In this document: piece after piece, positions 42,752 through 49,942 of the stretch
Layout of the letters: each line of letters begins with the position of its first letter
Position numbering within the stretch: position 1 is the first letter of the stretch
DNA from: Engelhardtia mirabilis
Lineage (GTDB): Bacteria; Planctomycetota; UBA1135; GCA-002686595
Assembly: GCF_007748095.1 (NCBI RefSeq)
Contig: NZ_CP036287.1
Span: forward strand, 186,001 to 250,000
Length of the DNA stretch: 64,000 bases
Direction: 5' to 3'
Notes under the pieces: model-generated
What the model was told of the DNA's origin: nothing
The model's input: only the letters and a program-made list of their open reading frames with translations
The model's database searches: none
Position numbers and translations under genes: made by a program

Positions 42752-43030
42752 TCATACGGGAGGCTGCTCCCATGTTGACTCCACTCCTTCGAACTCGAAG
42801 GCCGCTTGGCGCTTGGCCCCGAGCACGGTTTCATGCCACGAGTCGAAGACAGGCATCCAGTCGTCCGCGCAGGTGAAGAGAAAGATTCCGCTTCCTTCCA
42901 GGTCGCAAATGGCGAGCCCGTAGGGAACGGCTGCCGCCTCTTTGCGCGGGACGTGGCGCTCATCGATCCGCGTGTACCACAGGACGCGGCCGCCGCCGAT
43001 GATCGTGGGGATGTTGGGTCGTCGATCCAC
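42752..43030 (-). CDS. Cassette 3: small unassigned protein
   Basis: About 92 residues from a GTG at 43030, the first plausible start after the attC 6 core; the open frame enters attC 6 upstream. It is beta-rich with aromatic residues (RVLWYTRIDERHV, SGIFLFTCADDWMPVFDSWHE) and stops 9 bp before attC 5. No known family is recognised; it resembles small immunity-like proteins only in size. Confidence 0.7.
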   Translation of the reverse strand: MDRRPNIPTIIGGGRVLWYTRIDERHVPRKEAAAVPYGLAICDLEGSGIFLFTCADDWMPVFDSWHETVLGAKRQAAFEFEGVESTWEQPPV

Positions 43031-43041
43031 TCGATTTGCCG

Positions 43042-43104
43042 GCCTAACGCTTTGCCGATCAGCGGCGGCCCGAAGGGCCGTCCGCCTGCATCGGCTTGTT
43101 AGGT
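43042..43104 (-). repeat. attC site 6
   Basis: The ends ACCTAAC and GTTAGGC on the minus strand enclose arms GCCGATGCAGGCGG and CCGCCGCTGATCGGC. The last codons of the cassette 2 gene lie inside it. Confidence 0.9.
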
Positions 43105-43706
43105 GGCGCTTCATAATGAAGTTTGAGGGCTTCCTCGAAGCGTCCAATCTCCTTCCAGTCGACTGATGACTCTTCGGTTACGTGCCATAGCCAATACGGC
43201 TCTTCGTAGAGCAACATCGCGAATCGATGATACCGCGCGTAGAAGCCCGGCAGGGAGACCCCTCGGCTTGGCTCAGCGCGATCGCGAAGAGTGTGGGAGA
43301 GCTGATTCCGAATCAGCCGGAAGTCGCGGGCAAACTCAGGCGGTACTTCCTCACGGTAGTACGCCGCGTCATTATCCCACGCCGGACTATCGCCTCGGGC
43401 AATGCGGTCTGCTCGATGCCCCATCAGCTTGACGACTTCTTCTTGAACGTGCCGATCTAGTCCCTTGCCTTGTATCGCCGAGTGCCGAGGGCCGTTCGTA
43501 TCAAAGCACCCCTTGTAGAACTCGAAGAGGTGGTGAACGAAACGACCGTATGCGTCGTATGCGGCCAGTCGCACCCGGAGCGACGAGTCCCCGGCTAGGA
43601 GCAGGCTCGCGAAATGATGAAACTCTTGAAGAGCAAGCGACGCGCGCCGGTACTCATGCGCGAGCACGGTCGAGAGTTCTTGTCGAAGAGTGTTCCGCCT
43701 ACTCAT
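43059..43706 (-). CDS. Cassette 2: unassigned protein ending in attC-encoded residues
   Basis: About 215 residues from the ATG at 43706 (MSRRNTLRQELSTVLAHEY); GTG starts lie just upstream. The sequence is mostly helical and rich in aromatics and His (FHHFASLLLAG, FVHHLFEFYKGCF, YARYHRFAMLLYEEPYWLW). Its C-terminus NKPMQADGPSGRR is encoded by attC 6, a known habit of cassette genes. There is no signal peptide. Function unknown. Confidence 0.78.
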   Translation of the reverse strand: MSRRNTLRQELSTVLAHEYRRASLALQEFHHFASLLLAGDSSLRVRLAAYDAYGRFVHHLFEFYKGCFDTNGPRHSAIQGKGLDRHVQEEVVKLMGHRADRIARGDSPAWDNDAAYYREEVPPEFARDFRLIRNQLSHTLRDRAEPSRGVSLPGFYARYHRFAMLLYEEPYWLWHVTEESSVDWKEIGRFEEALKLHYEAPPNKPMQADGPSGRR

Positions 43707-43725
43707 TGCATTGTGCGACACGGCC

Positions 43726-43785
43726 ACCTAACGCCTTGCCGATCAGCGGCGGCCGAAGGCCGTCCGCTGCATCGGCTGGTTGGGC
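43726..43785 (-). repeat. attC site 7 (first cassette)
   Basis: The ends GCCCAAC and GTTAGGT on the minus strand enclose arms GCCGATGCAGCGG and CCGCTGATCGGC. It is the attC nearest intI. Confidence 0.9.
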
Positions 43786-43792
43786 GGCTCCC

Positions 43793-44026
43793 TCACGCCG
43801 ATCTGTCCAGTCGCCGGACTGCAACGAGGTCGCCGTCGGCGACAGCGCGCACGTCCGATGACTTGAGCGTAACGAGCGCTTCCGTCTTGCCGGAGGCACT
43901 AACGAACTCGACTTCGAGTCCGTCCGGCTCGTAAACGTGCACAACCGCCCCGAGGTCTCCTTGCCGGAGACGATGCTCGGGCAGGTCGCGGTTGAGCACC
44001 ACGGTCTCGAGTTCTTTGAAGTTCAT
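43793..44026 (-). CDS. Cassette 1, second gene: DUF4926-like protein
   Basis: A 77-residue protein starting MNFKELETVVLNRDLPEHRLRQGD, with AGGAG before the ATG at 44026. The pattern of LGAVVHVYEPDGLEVEFV and a C-terminal VRAVADGDLVAVR fits DUF4926 small beta-barrel proteins. It overlaps the DUF6883-like gene by four bases, so the two are made together. Confidence 0.82.
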   Translation of the reverse strand: MNFKELETVVLNRDLPEHRLRQGDLGAVVHVYEPDGLEVEFVSASGKTEALVTLKSSDVRAVADGDLVAVRRLDRSA

Positions 44027-44364
44027 GATCTGGCTCCTGGGAACGCGGTCACGAATCGTGGGAAGTCCTCGCCGCGAAGAACGATCCACACAGCGACGAC
44101 GACCGCGATCTTGCCCGCCGGCCCTGCCATCCTACCCCGGACCTCGTACTTCTGTCCGTACTCATTGGTCTCGGTGGCGGAGGCATCGTTCTCAACTGCG
44201 TGCCCCCTGAGGTCGGCCGCAAGCACCTCCCACTCGCCCGCCGAGTAGCCCAGCCCACCGAAGAAGGCCGCCTTGAACCTGCCAACTGGGTGTGCATCCG
44301 AGAGCAGGTACTCGCGGATCTTGTCCGCGTTCACGACCGCTCGATCTGCACAGGGGAGCTTCAC
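44023..44364 (-). CDS. Cassette 1, first gene: DUF6883-like protein
   Basis: About 113 residues from the GTG at 44364 (KLPCADRAVVNADKIREYLL). The core NEYGQKYEVRGRM, then AVWIVLRGEDFPRFVT, matches the DUF6883 family as I know it. It is followed by a DUF4926-like gene with a 4-bp overlap (ATGA). The pair recurs in many genomes, and two-gene cassettes are often toxin-antitoxin modules, but no toxicity is established here. Confidence 0.82.
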   Translation of the reverse strand: MKLPCADRAVVNADKIREYLLSDAHPVGRFKAAFFGGLGYSAGEWEVLAADLRGHAVENDASATETNEYGQKYEVRGRMAGPAGKIAVVVAVWIVLRGEDFPRFVTAFPGARS

Positions 44365-44422
44365 TTGGTTGCCTTCATCGTGTGACTCGGCTCAACAAAT
44401 CTTCGCGGCGTTTCGTGAGTCC

Positions 44423-44500
44423 GCCCAACGCGAATTCGACAGACCTGCGTAGCAAAGCCAGGTGCCGTTGGACAGGTCCGTGTAGCGCGCCGCAGACCCG
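44423..44500 (-). other. Putative attI region
   Basis: The first cassette begins at GTTGGGC (44429 back to 44423). The upstream side (CTGTCGAATTCGC on the minus strand) is not an attC, so this should be attI. It lies beyond the 3' end of intI, as expected for an inverted integron. Its outer limit is not determined. Confidence 0.6.
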
Positions 44501-44626
44501 CGACGTGGCGCGTCTTCGAGCCTCACGACCGGGCGTCGACCGTGCTCCGGGGTGGTCGCTCTCTCCATTGACTGGTCGGTATAGCACTGCGCCCCATTGG
44601 GGGCAAGGCGCCGGCCGGGCGGCCGC

Positions 44627-45640
44627 TCAGGGGCCGTCGAGGCGGTCCAGGGGGCTGCGCACGCCGAGGGGGCCGCGGTTCAGGACGTGCGTGTAGATCA
44701 TCGTCGTCGATACGTCCTTGTGGCCGAGGAGCTCTTGGATCGTGCGGATGTCCTGGCCGTCCTCGAGCAAGTGCGTTGCGAAAGAGCGCCGTAGGGTGTG
44801 ACAGGTCGCTCTCTTGCGGATGCCGGCGCGGAGGACGGCTTCCCGCACCGCACGTTGGATGACGGTCTCGTGCAGGTGGTGGCGGCGGATCTCGACGGTC
44901 TCGCGATGGCGGTAGGTCCGGGTCGCAGGGAAGACCCACTGCCAGGGCAGGGAGCGCGCGGCAGCGGCGTACTTCTTCGCCAGCGCTTGAGGGAGTTCGA
45001 CCCAGCCCGCGCCGTGCTCGAGATCCCGGGCATGCTGGGCCGCGGCAGCCTCGATCGCAAGGGCGAGGTCCGGACGGGTCGACTCGGGGCACAGCGCGCG
45101 CCGGTCGCGGTCGCCCTTGCCCGAGCGAATCGTCAGCATGCGCGCGTCCAGATCGACGTCCTTGATGCGGAGCTGGAGCGCCTCGAGGAGCCGCAGGCCG
45201 GCGCCGTAGAGCAGGGTGGCGACGAGGCGTGGCGGTCCCTCCAAATGGCCGAGCAGGGCGCGGACCTCCGCGCGGGTGAGGACGACCGGCACGCGCCGCG
45301 GTCGCTTGGCGCGGACGAGTTCGTCGAGCCAGGGGAGCTCTTGCTCGAGGACGGCGCCGCAGAGGAACAGGATCGCGGCGAGGGCCTGGTTCTGCGTCGA
45401 AGCGCTGACGCGCTCGCGCGTCGCGAGATCGGAGAGGAAGGCTGTCACTTCCGTGCGGCCGAGGTCGAGCGGGTGGCGCCAGTCGTGGGCTGCCAAGTAG
45501 CGACGGACCCAGCCTCGATAGGCCTTCTCCGTTCGCGGGCTCTGGTGCCGCAGCCGCGAGACTCGGTGAAACGCCTGGCCAAGCGCAGCCCCCCAGACCG
45601 ACGCTGGCTGACCGGGCGTCTTCCAATCCTGGGTCTCCAT
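44627..45640 (-). CDS. intI: Integron integrase IntI
   Basis: A 337-residue tyrosine recombinase from the ATG at 45640; a GTG at 45670 is an alternative. Catalytic residues are all present: Arg150 (YGAGLRLLE), Lys175 (SGKGDRD), His281 and Arg284 (CHTLRRSFATHLLE), His307 (ELLGHKDVSTT) and Tyr316 (MIYTHV). The extra IntI-specific helix region is visible at about residues 200-235 (HARDLEHGAGWVELPQALAKKYAAAARSLPWQWVFPA). It should recombine attI and attC. It is transcribed toward the cassettes. Confidence 0.95.
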   Translation of the reverse strand: METQDWKTPGQPASVWGAALGQAFHRVSRLRHQSPRTEKAYRGWVRRYLAAHDWRHPLDLGRTEVTAFLSDLATRERVSASTQNQALAAILFLCGAVLEQELPWLDELVRAKRPRRVPVVLTRAEVRALLGHLEGPPRLVATLLYGAGLRLLEALQLRIKDVDLDARMLTIRSGKGDRDRRALCPESTRPDLALAIEAAAAQHARDLEHGAGWVELPQALAKKYAAAARSLPWQWVFPATRTYRHRETVEIRRHHLHETVIQRAVREAVLRAGIRKRATCHTLRRSFATHLLEDGQDIRTIQELLGHKDVSTTMIYTHVLNRGPLGVRSPLDRLDGP

Positions 45641-45763
45641 CTGCGATTCGTGCCTGGGAACGTTCCGCACCGGCCCGGCCCAGGGCGTGCAGCTCCCACG
45701 AGGAGAGACGCTCCTGACCTGCTGAGGTTACGCCCCGGGTCCGGTTTCTTTCGCCCGCAGCGG

Positions 45764-46000
45764 ATGGGCCATAGGGCCATCTCCAACGCGCTGAACGACG
45801 AGGGAGTCCCCTCCTCGCGGAACGCCGAGTGGCCTCAGATCAACTCGGGCGCGTGGACGGCCTCGTCCATCTGGTCCACCCTCACGAACCCGATGAAGGT
45901 CGGCGACCTGGTCTGGAACCGGCGGACCGACGAGCGCTTCGTCGAGGTGTCGCATTGGCGCGCGACCGAGCGGAGATCCGTCGCCGCGCCCGAGAAAATT
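45764..46000 (+). pseudogene. Serine-recombinase fragment (Recombinase domain)
   Basis: The frame reads MGHRAISNALNDEGVPSS, then WTASSIWSTLTNPMKVGDLVWNRR, matching the DNA-binding Recombinase domain of large serine recombinases (AIxxxLNxxGIPSPRG...W...I...L.NP.Y.G..VWNR). The catalytic N-terminal domain and the zinc ribbon are missing. It is a remnant of a site-specific integrase, close to the tRNA 3' end at 46134. Confidence 0.75.
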
Positions 46001-46133
46001 GAGACCCGCGCTGCCGGTGGCCTGGCAGACCGCGGGGAGGGCAGCTCGGGTGGGGCGGCTGTTCGGCGCAGACCTCGTCGTGCGAGGGGGCAATTGACGG
46101 AGGCTGGGGCAGGTTTCGCGGTGCCATTTTGTT

Positions 46134-46156
46134 TTCGAATCCTGCCCGCTCCACCA
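46134..46156 (+). other. tRNA 3'-end fragment, probable island attachment-site scar
   Basis: TTCGAAT (T-loop), CCTGC (T-stem), CCGCTCC (acceptor strand), A and CCA fit the last 23 bases of a tRNA exactly. The matching 5' half (GGAGCGG...) is not present upstream, so this is not a tRNA gene. Integrases commonly leave such 3' copies at the far end of an island. Confidence 0.7.
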
Positions 46157-46240
46157 CCGACCAAAGCGGCGCACCGCGCGCCAGTCGCGCGGCGCGCCGC
46201 AGGGTCTCCCTCGGGTCGGCCTCCTCCCCTCCGGCGAGCC

Positions 46241-47848
46241 TCAACCCCCCACGGTGAACGGCGCCGGGTCGTTCGAGTCCACCTCGATGCGGCGCTCGAA
46301 CCACAACAGGGGCGTCTCCGTCGTATTCCCACCGTGGCCCACGTAGACGCCGCCGCCGGGGGCGCCCACCTGCAGGACGGACTCCAGCAGCTTGTCGAAG
46401 GGCGTGTTGAACAGGCCCATCTGGATGGGGCCCGCGCTGAAGTTGCAGAAGGAGCCGCCCAGGTCGGTCGGTAGGGTCGAAAAGCCCATCTGCGAGTAGA
46501 GGAAGAGATTCCCGTTCAGGGCCGAGGCCGCGTCGGCGCCGGTCTGGAAGAGGGCGCTGGGCTGGCCGGTGGCCTGGCCGTCGAACTTGACCAGGGGGTT
46601 CGAGTAGAAGGGGATGCGGGTGGCGTTGCCGGTGCCCATAACCGTGCGCAGGTTGCCCTGGGTGTTGCCGGTGAACAGCCAGCCGTAGGCGTCCTCGGTG
46701 ATCGGCACGGTGCCGGGGTTCGAGGCCAGGTCGTGGTTGATGCCCATGTTGTGACCCAGCTCGTGGGGCAGGGTCAGGTTGCCGACCATGGCGCTCTGGT
46801 CGATGGTGCAGAAGGGGCCGTTCCAGGGCGTCGGCGCGGGCGGCTGCACCCAGGCCAGGCCGAGGGTCGAGGTGGTGCCGCCGCCGGGCGCGGGCACGGT
46901 GTCCGTGTCGTTCACGATCAGCGCCACGAAGTCCGCGTGCAGCACGCCGCGCCACTCGTGCACATCGTCCATGAAGCCGTCGTTGGAGTTGGTCAGCCGG
47001 CTGAGGTGCGTGCTGTGCGTGTTCGAGCCCTCGTTGTAGGGGACCTGACAGGCGGCCTCGAGCTGCCATTGGGCGCTCACGGCGCTGTTCGCGAACACGT
47101 CGTTGCCCTCCTCGACGGCCAGCTCCACCGCGGTGCGCGCGGCCAGGCCGCCGCCGAGCTGGGCCACGGCGCTCGGGGTCATGACCACCAGGAGCTGCAG
47201 GATCGTGTTGGCCTTCGGCACCAGGGGACCCCCGTCGTCGCCGCCGGCCGCGCCCGCGGGCGGACCCCATTGCCTGACGAGGTGCGGAGCGCTCGGCAGG
47301 CCCAGCTCGTTGCCGCAGCGATGCCCGGGCAGGGGCCGCGTCTGGGTCGCCAGGGGCAGGCCGTCGGGACCGGTCCGCAGGCTGAGCAGGGTGCCGTCCC
47401 CGGGGCGCAGGTTGACCAGCACCACGCCGCCGCGGCTGGCCATGGACCAGCGGGCGAGGCGCCGGCCCTCCACCGAGCCCGAGGCCGTGAAGGCGCGGTC
47501 GCCGGTGCGGACCCAGCGCTCCGGTACCAGCCGCCAGGCCTCGCCCGGGAAGAACTCGACGGTCAGGGCTCCGGCCTCGAACCCGCCCTCGGCACTGGCC
47601 GACAAGCGTCGCACCGTCTCCGGTTGCAGCCTGACGCGGCGCAGGCGCAGGGCGTCCTCTAGGAAGGGCGGGGCCAGCTCGGCGGCCAGTGGGTCGGCGC
47701 GCAGGAGCTCCGCCGGCTCGATCGCGGTCAGAGCAGGCGGCGCGCCGTCGACGCCCTGCTCGTCGGAGGCCTGGGGCCGGGAGACCTGGGCGTGGGCCGC
47801 CGCGGCCGCGAGGGCGACGACGGTCAGGGACAAGATGGAGTGCTTCAC
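46241..47848 (-). CDS. Secreted reprolysin-type zinc metalloprotease
   Basis: A 535-residue protein with a GTG start at 47848. The signal peptide MKHSILSLTVVALAAAAAHAQ is clear. The prodomain-like region reaches about residue 210. The zincin domain carries HELGHNMGINHD (HExxHxxGxxHD), and the structurally expected turn Met may be TVMGTGNAT. Substrates are unknown. It is the last gene of the leftward secreted-protein operon, 18 bp after the collagen-repeat gene, so collagen-like partners or their processing are plausible targets. Confidence 0.9.
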   Translation of the reverse strand: MKHSILSLTVVALAAAAAHAQVSRPQASDEQGVDGAPPALTAIEPAELLRADPLAAELAPPFLEDALRLRRVRLQPETVRRLSASAEGGFEAGALTVEFFPGEAWRLVPERWVRTGDRAFTASGSVEGRRLARWSMASRGGVVLVNLRPGDGTLLSLRTGPDGLPLATQTRPLPGHRCGNELGLPSAPHLVRQWGPPAGAAGGDDGGPLVPKANTILQLLVVMTPSAVAQLGGGLAARTAVELAVEEGNDVFANSAVSAQWQLEAACQVPYNEGSNTHSTHLSRLTNSNDGFMDDVHEWRGVLHADFVALIVNDTDTVPAPGGGTTSTLGLAWVQPPAPTPWNGPFCTIDQSAMVGNLTLPHELGHNMGINHDLASNPGTVPITEDAYGWLFTGNTQGNLRTVMGTGNATRIPFYSNPLVKFDGQATGQPSALFQTGADAASALNGNLFLYSQMGFSTLPTDLGGSFCNFSAGPIQMGLFNTPFDKLLESVLQVGAPGGGVYVGHGGNTTETPLLWFERRIEVDSNDPAPFTVGG

Positions 47849-47866
47849 GGTGGGCGTCCCTTCGGC

Positions 47867-49864
47867 TCAGTGCAGGTTGACCAGGACCAGCACCAGGCCG
47901 GTGCCCTCGTCGAGCCCCGACATGGCCTTGCCGATCACCGTGCCGTGGCTGCGGGCGGCGTCGCCGGCGCGCATCGCGTGACCCGGGGTGTCGGAAGTCG
48001 TGAGTTGATCCCCCGGCTCGATCGGCCCGCCCTCGGCGGTGGCCTTCACGTACACCCGCCCGGCCAGGGCCACCTTGCTGTCGCCCTCGAGCACCTCGCG
48101 CTGGGACAGGGACAGGCCCGGCCGCACGCCGCCGGCGCCCGAGACCACGCCGGCCACGCGCCGGTCGTAGGCGCGCGTCGCGGGCACCAGGTGCCCGGGC
48201 CGCTCGGCGTCGATGACCATCACCGTGCCAGGCTCGATCGCCCCGTCGGTCTCGAAGGGCTCGACGAGGTCGGCGCCCCCGCGCACCTCCAGGACGTCCA
48301 GCTCGACCACGCCGTTGGGCAACAGCCGCACGAACGACTCCACCGCGCCGAGGTCGTCGATGCGCCGGATCTCGAAGTCGTTGTTGTTCGAGCCCGTCCC
48401 GAAGTAACCGAGCTGGGTGCGGATCAGGTCGCCGTCCTGGCTGAAGGTGATCACCGGGTGGTCGCCCTCGCCCGAGTTGTTGGTGTCCGCCTCGAGCTTG
48501 ATGCCCACCGAGCCGAGCCCGGCGACGTGGATGTCCTCGGTGGGCTCGGTGGTGCCGATGCCGAGCTCGCCCGAGGTCTCGAAGGTGAACAGGTTGGTGA
48601 GGTTGGCGGGGTTCACGCCGCTGCCGTAGCGCAGGCGCAGGTCCGAGCCCTGGCCGCTGGTGCGGCGCGTGAGGGCCCAGTTGTCGACCAGCACCCCGGC
48701 CTCGACCTCTTTCAGCGCGAGGAAGGAGCCGTTGTCGCCGCCCGAGGACGAGATCGCGACGATGCCCGCATCGGCGTCCTCGACCACCAGGTCCTCGTCG
48801 CCGAGCACGCTGCTGCCGACCTGGGTGAACCCGTCGTCGCCCGTGACGTGCAGGGTGCGCTGGGGAACGGACTCGCCGATGCCGACCCGCGAGGTCGAGC
48901 GCAGCGCCGTCAGGTGCGGTCCGTACAGGGTCGTGCCCGAGTAGCCGTAGAGCCCGAGCACGTTGTCGAGCCCGTCGTAGACGAACTTCATCCCCAGGTT
49001 CCCCGAGACGTTCTCGGCCAGCAGCAGCTCCGAGTTGCTGTTGGTGCCGTTCGGGCTGAGCACCAGGGCGCCGAGGCTCCCGTCGCCCACGTACTTGGCG
49101 GTGTTGCCGGACTGCTCGCTGAAGAAGCTGTCGCCCTGGGGACCGGTCGGCCCGGCGGGGCCCTGGGATCCGGCGGGGCCCTGGGGGCCGATCGGGCCGG
49201 TCGCGCCCGCGGGGCCGGTGGCGCCGGTCGCACCGGTGGAGCCCTTGGGCCCGACGGGCCCGGTGGCCCCCGTCGCTCCGGTCGCGCCCTTGTCACCCTT
49301 CGGTCCGGTCGGACCCGTCGGCCCGATAGGACCCTGGGGCCCGACCAACCCGCTCGGGCTGCCGACCCAGTTGCCCGCGCCGTCGATCACCGGCGAGCCT
49401 CCCACGCTGACCTGGGTCGCGTCCACCGGACCGCTGACGCTCTCCGCCGTCCGCGCCGACTCGGCGCGCAGGGCGTAGGGCGCCGAGGTCAGCACCAGGC
49501 GCGGCGCCATCTCCGCGTCGCCGCCCACCGCCACGCCCAGGTACAGGGTCGGGTGCGCGCCGAGGGTCGCCGGCGAGAGGTCGCCGAGGGTCGGGCTGGC
49601 GCCCAGGTTCACCGACAGGTAGCCGTCGACCACGTCGGCCGCGAGGCTCTCGGTGTAGAGCGGCGCGCCGCCCACCGGCAGGGTGTAGAGGTTGAACTCG
49701 AGGCCCAGGCCGGACTGCTGGACGGGGCTCCCGCCGCTGTCGAACAGGCGCGTCTGGAAGTGCAGGTTCTGGGGCGCGGGTTGCGAGGTCTGCGCGGCCG
49801 CGGGCGCGATCGAGAGGGCTGCGCCGAGGAGCGCGGCGGCCAGGGGTGCACGGTGGGTACGCAT
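47867..49864 (-). CDS. Secreted collagen-repeat protein without S74 end
   Basis: About 665 residues from the ATG at 49864 (MRTHRAPLAAALLGAALSI... AAAQ), a signal peptide. Residues about 30-170 share a beta domain with the neighbouring collagen-like protein (LHFQTRLFD, LGLEFNLYTLPVGG). A GXY-rich segment follows at about 190-265 (GPQGPIGPTGPTGPKGDKG and onward). The body resembles phage-tail-like or fibrous-surface proteins (RVGIGESVPQRTLHVTG, ELGIGTTEPTEDIHVAG). The C-terminus is a hydrophobic beta domain ending GTGLVLVLVNLH. It is probably an extracellular fibre. Confidence 0.88.
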   Translation of the reverse strand: MRTHRAPLAAALLGAALSIAPAAAQTSQPAPQNLHFQTRLFDSGGSPVQQSGLGLEFNLYTLPVGGAPLYTESLAADVVDGYLSVNLGASPTLGDLSPATLGAHPTLYLGVAVGGDAEMAPRLVLTSAPYALRAESARTAESVSGPVDATQVSVGGSPVIDGAGNWVGSPSGLVGPQGPIGPTGPTGPKGDKGATGATGATGPVGPKGSTGATGATGPAGATGPIGPQGPAGSQGPAGPTGPQGDSFFSEQSGNTAKYVGDGSLGALVLSPNGTNSNSELLLAENVSGNLGMKFVYDGLDNVLGLYGYSGTTLYGPHLTALRSTSRVGIGESVPQRTLHVTGDDGFTQVGSSVLGDEDLVVEDADAGIVAISSSGGDNGSFLALKEVEAGVLVDNWALTRRTSGQGSDLRLRYGSGVNPANLTNLFTFETSGELGIGTTEPTEDIHVAGLGSVGIKLEADTNNSGEGDHPVITFSQDGDLIRTQLGYFGTGSNNNDFEIRRIDDLGAVESFVRLLPNGVVELDVLEVRGGADLVEPFETDGAIEPGTVMVIDAERPGHLVPATRAYDRRVAGVVSGAGGVRPGLSLSQREVLEGDSKVALAGRVYVKATAEGGPIEPGDQLTTSDTPGHAMRAGDAARSHGTVIGKAMSGLDEGTGLVLVLVNLH

Positions 49865-49942
49865 GGGATGCGGGAGTTGGTCGAGGGGGTTCACGAAGGC
49901 GACGCTCGGGCGTCGCCGCACGGGATGGGGACTTGCGACTTG

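Larger units (their letters stand above)
39459..45640 (-). mobile_element. Chromosomal integron with inverted integrase orientation
   Basis: The array holds about eight cassettes whose genes all read leftward. Seven recognisable attC sites, an attI-like region (44423-44500) and intI lie at the right. intI is transcribed toward the cassettes, in the same direction as they are, not divergently as in class 1-type integrons. Each attC has an extra unpaired base in its gene-proximal arm, confirming leftward cassette orientation. The cassettes contain small unknown genes, a GNAT acetyltransferase, a nuclease-like gene and a DUF6883/DUF4926 pair. Confidence 0.9.

Noticed and set aside
39459..43785. 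CRISPR array, because of the regularly recurring similar repeats
   Set aside because: The repeats are imperfect palindromes of 57-67 bp with attC cores, separated by genes of differing length, so they are integron attC sites.
46080..46156. Complete tRNA gene
   Set aside because: Only the T-loop, T-stem 3' strand and acceptor 3' strand are present; no D-arm, anticodon arm or 5' acceptor strand can be folded.
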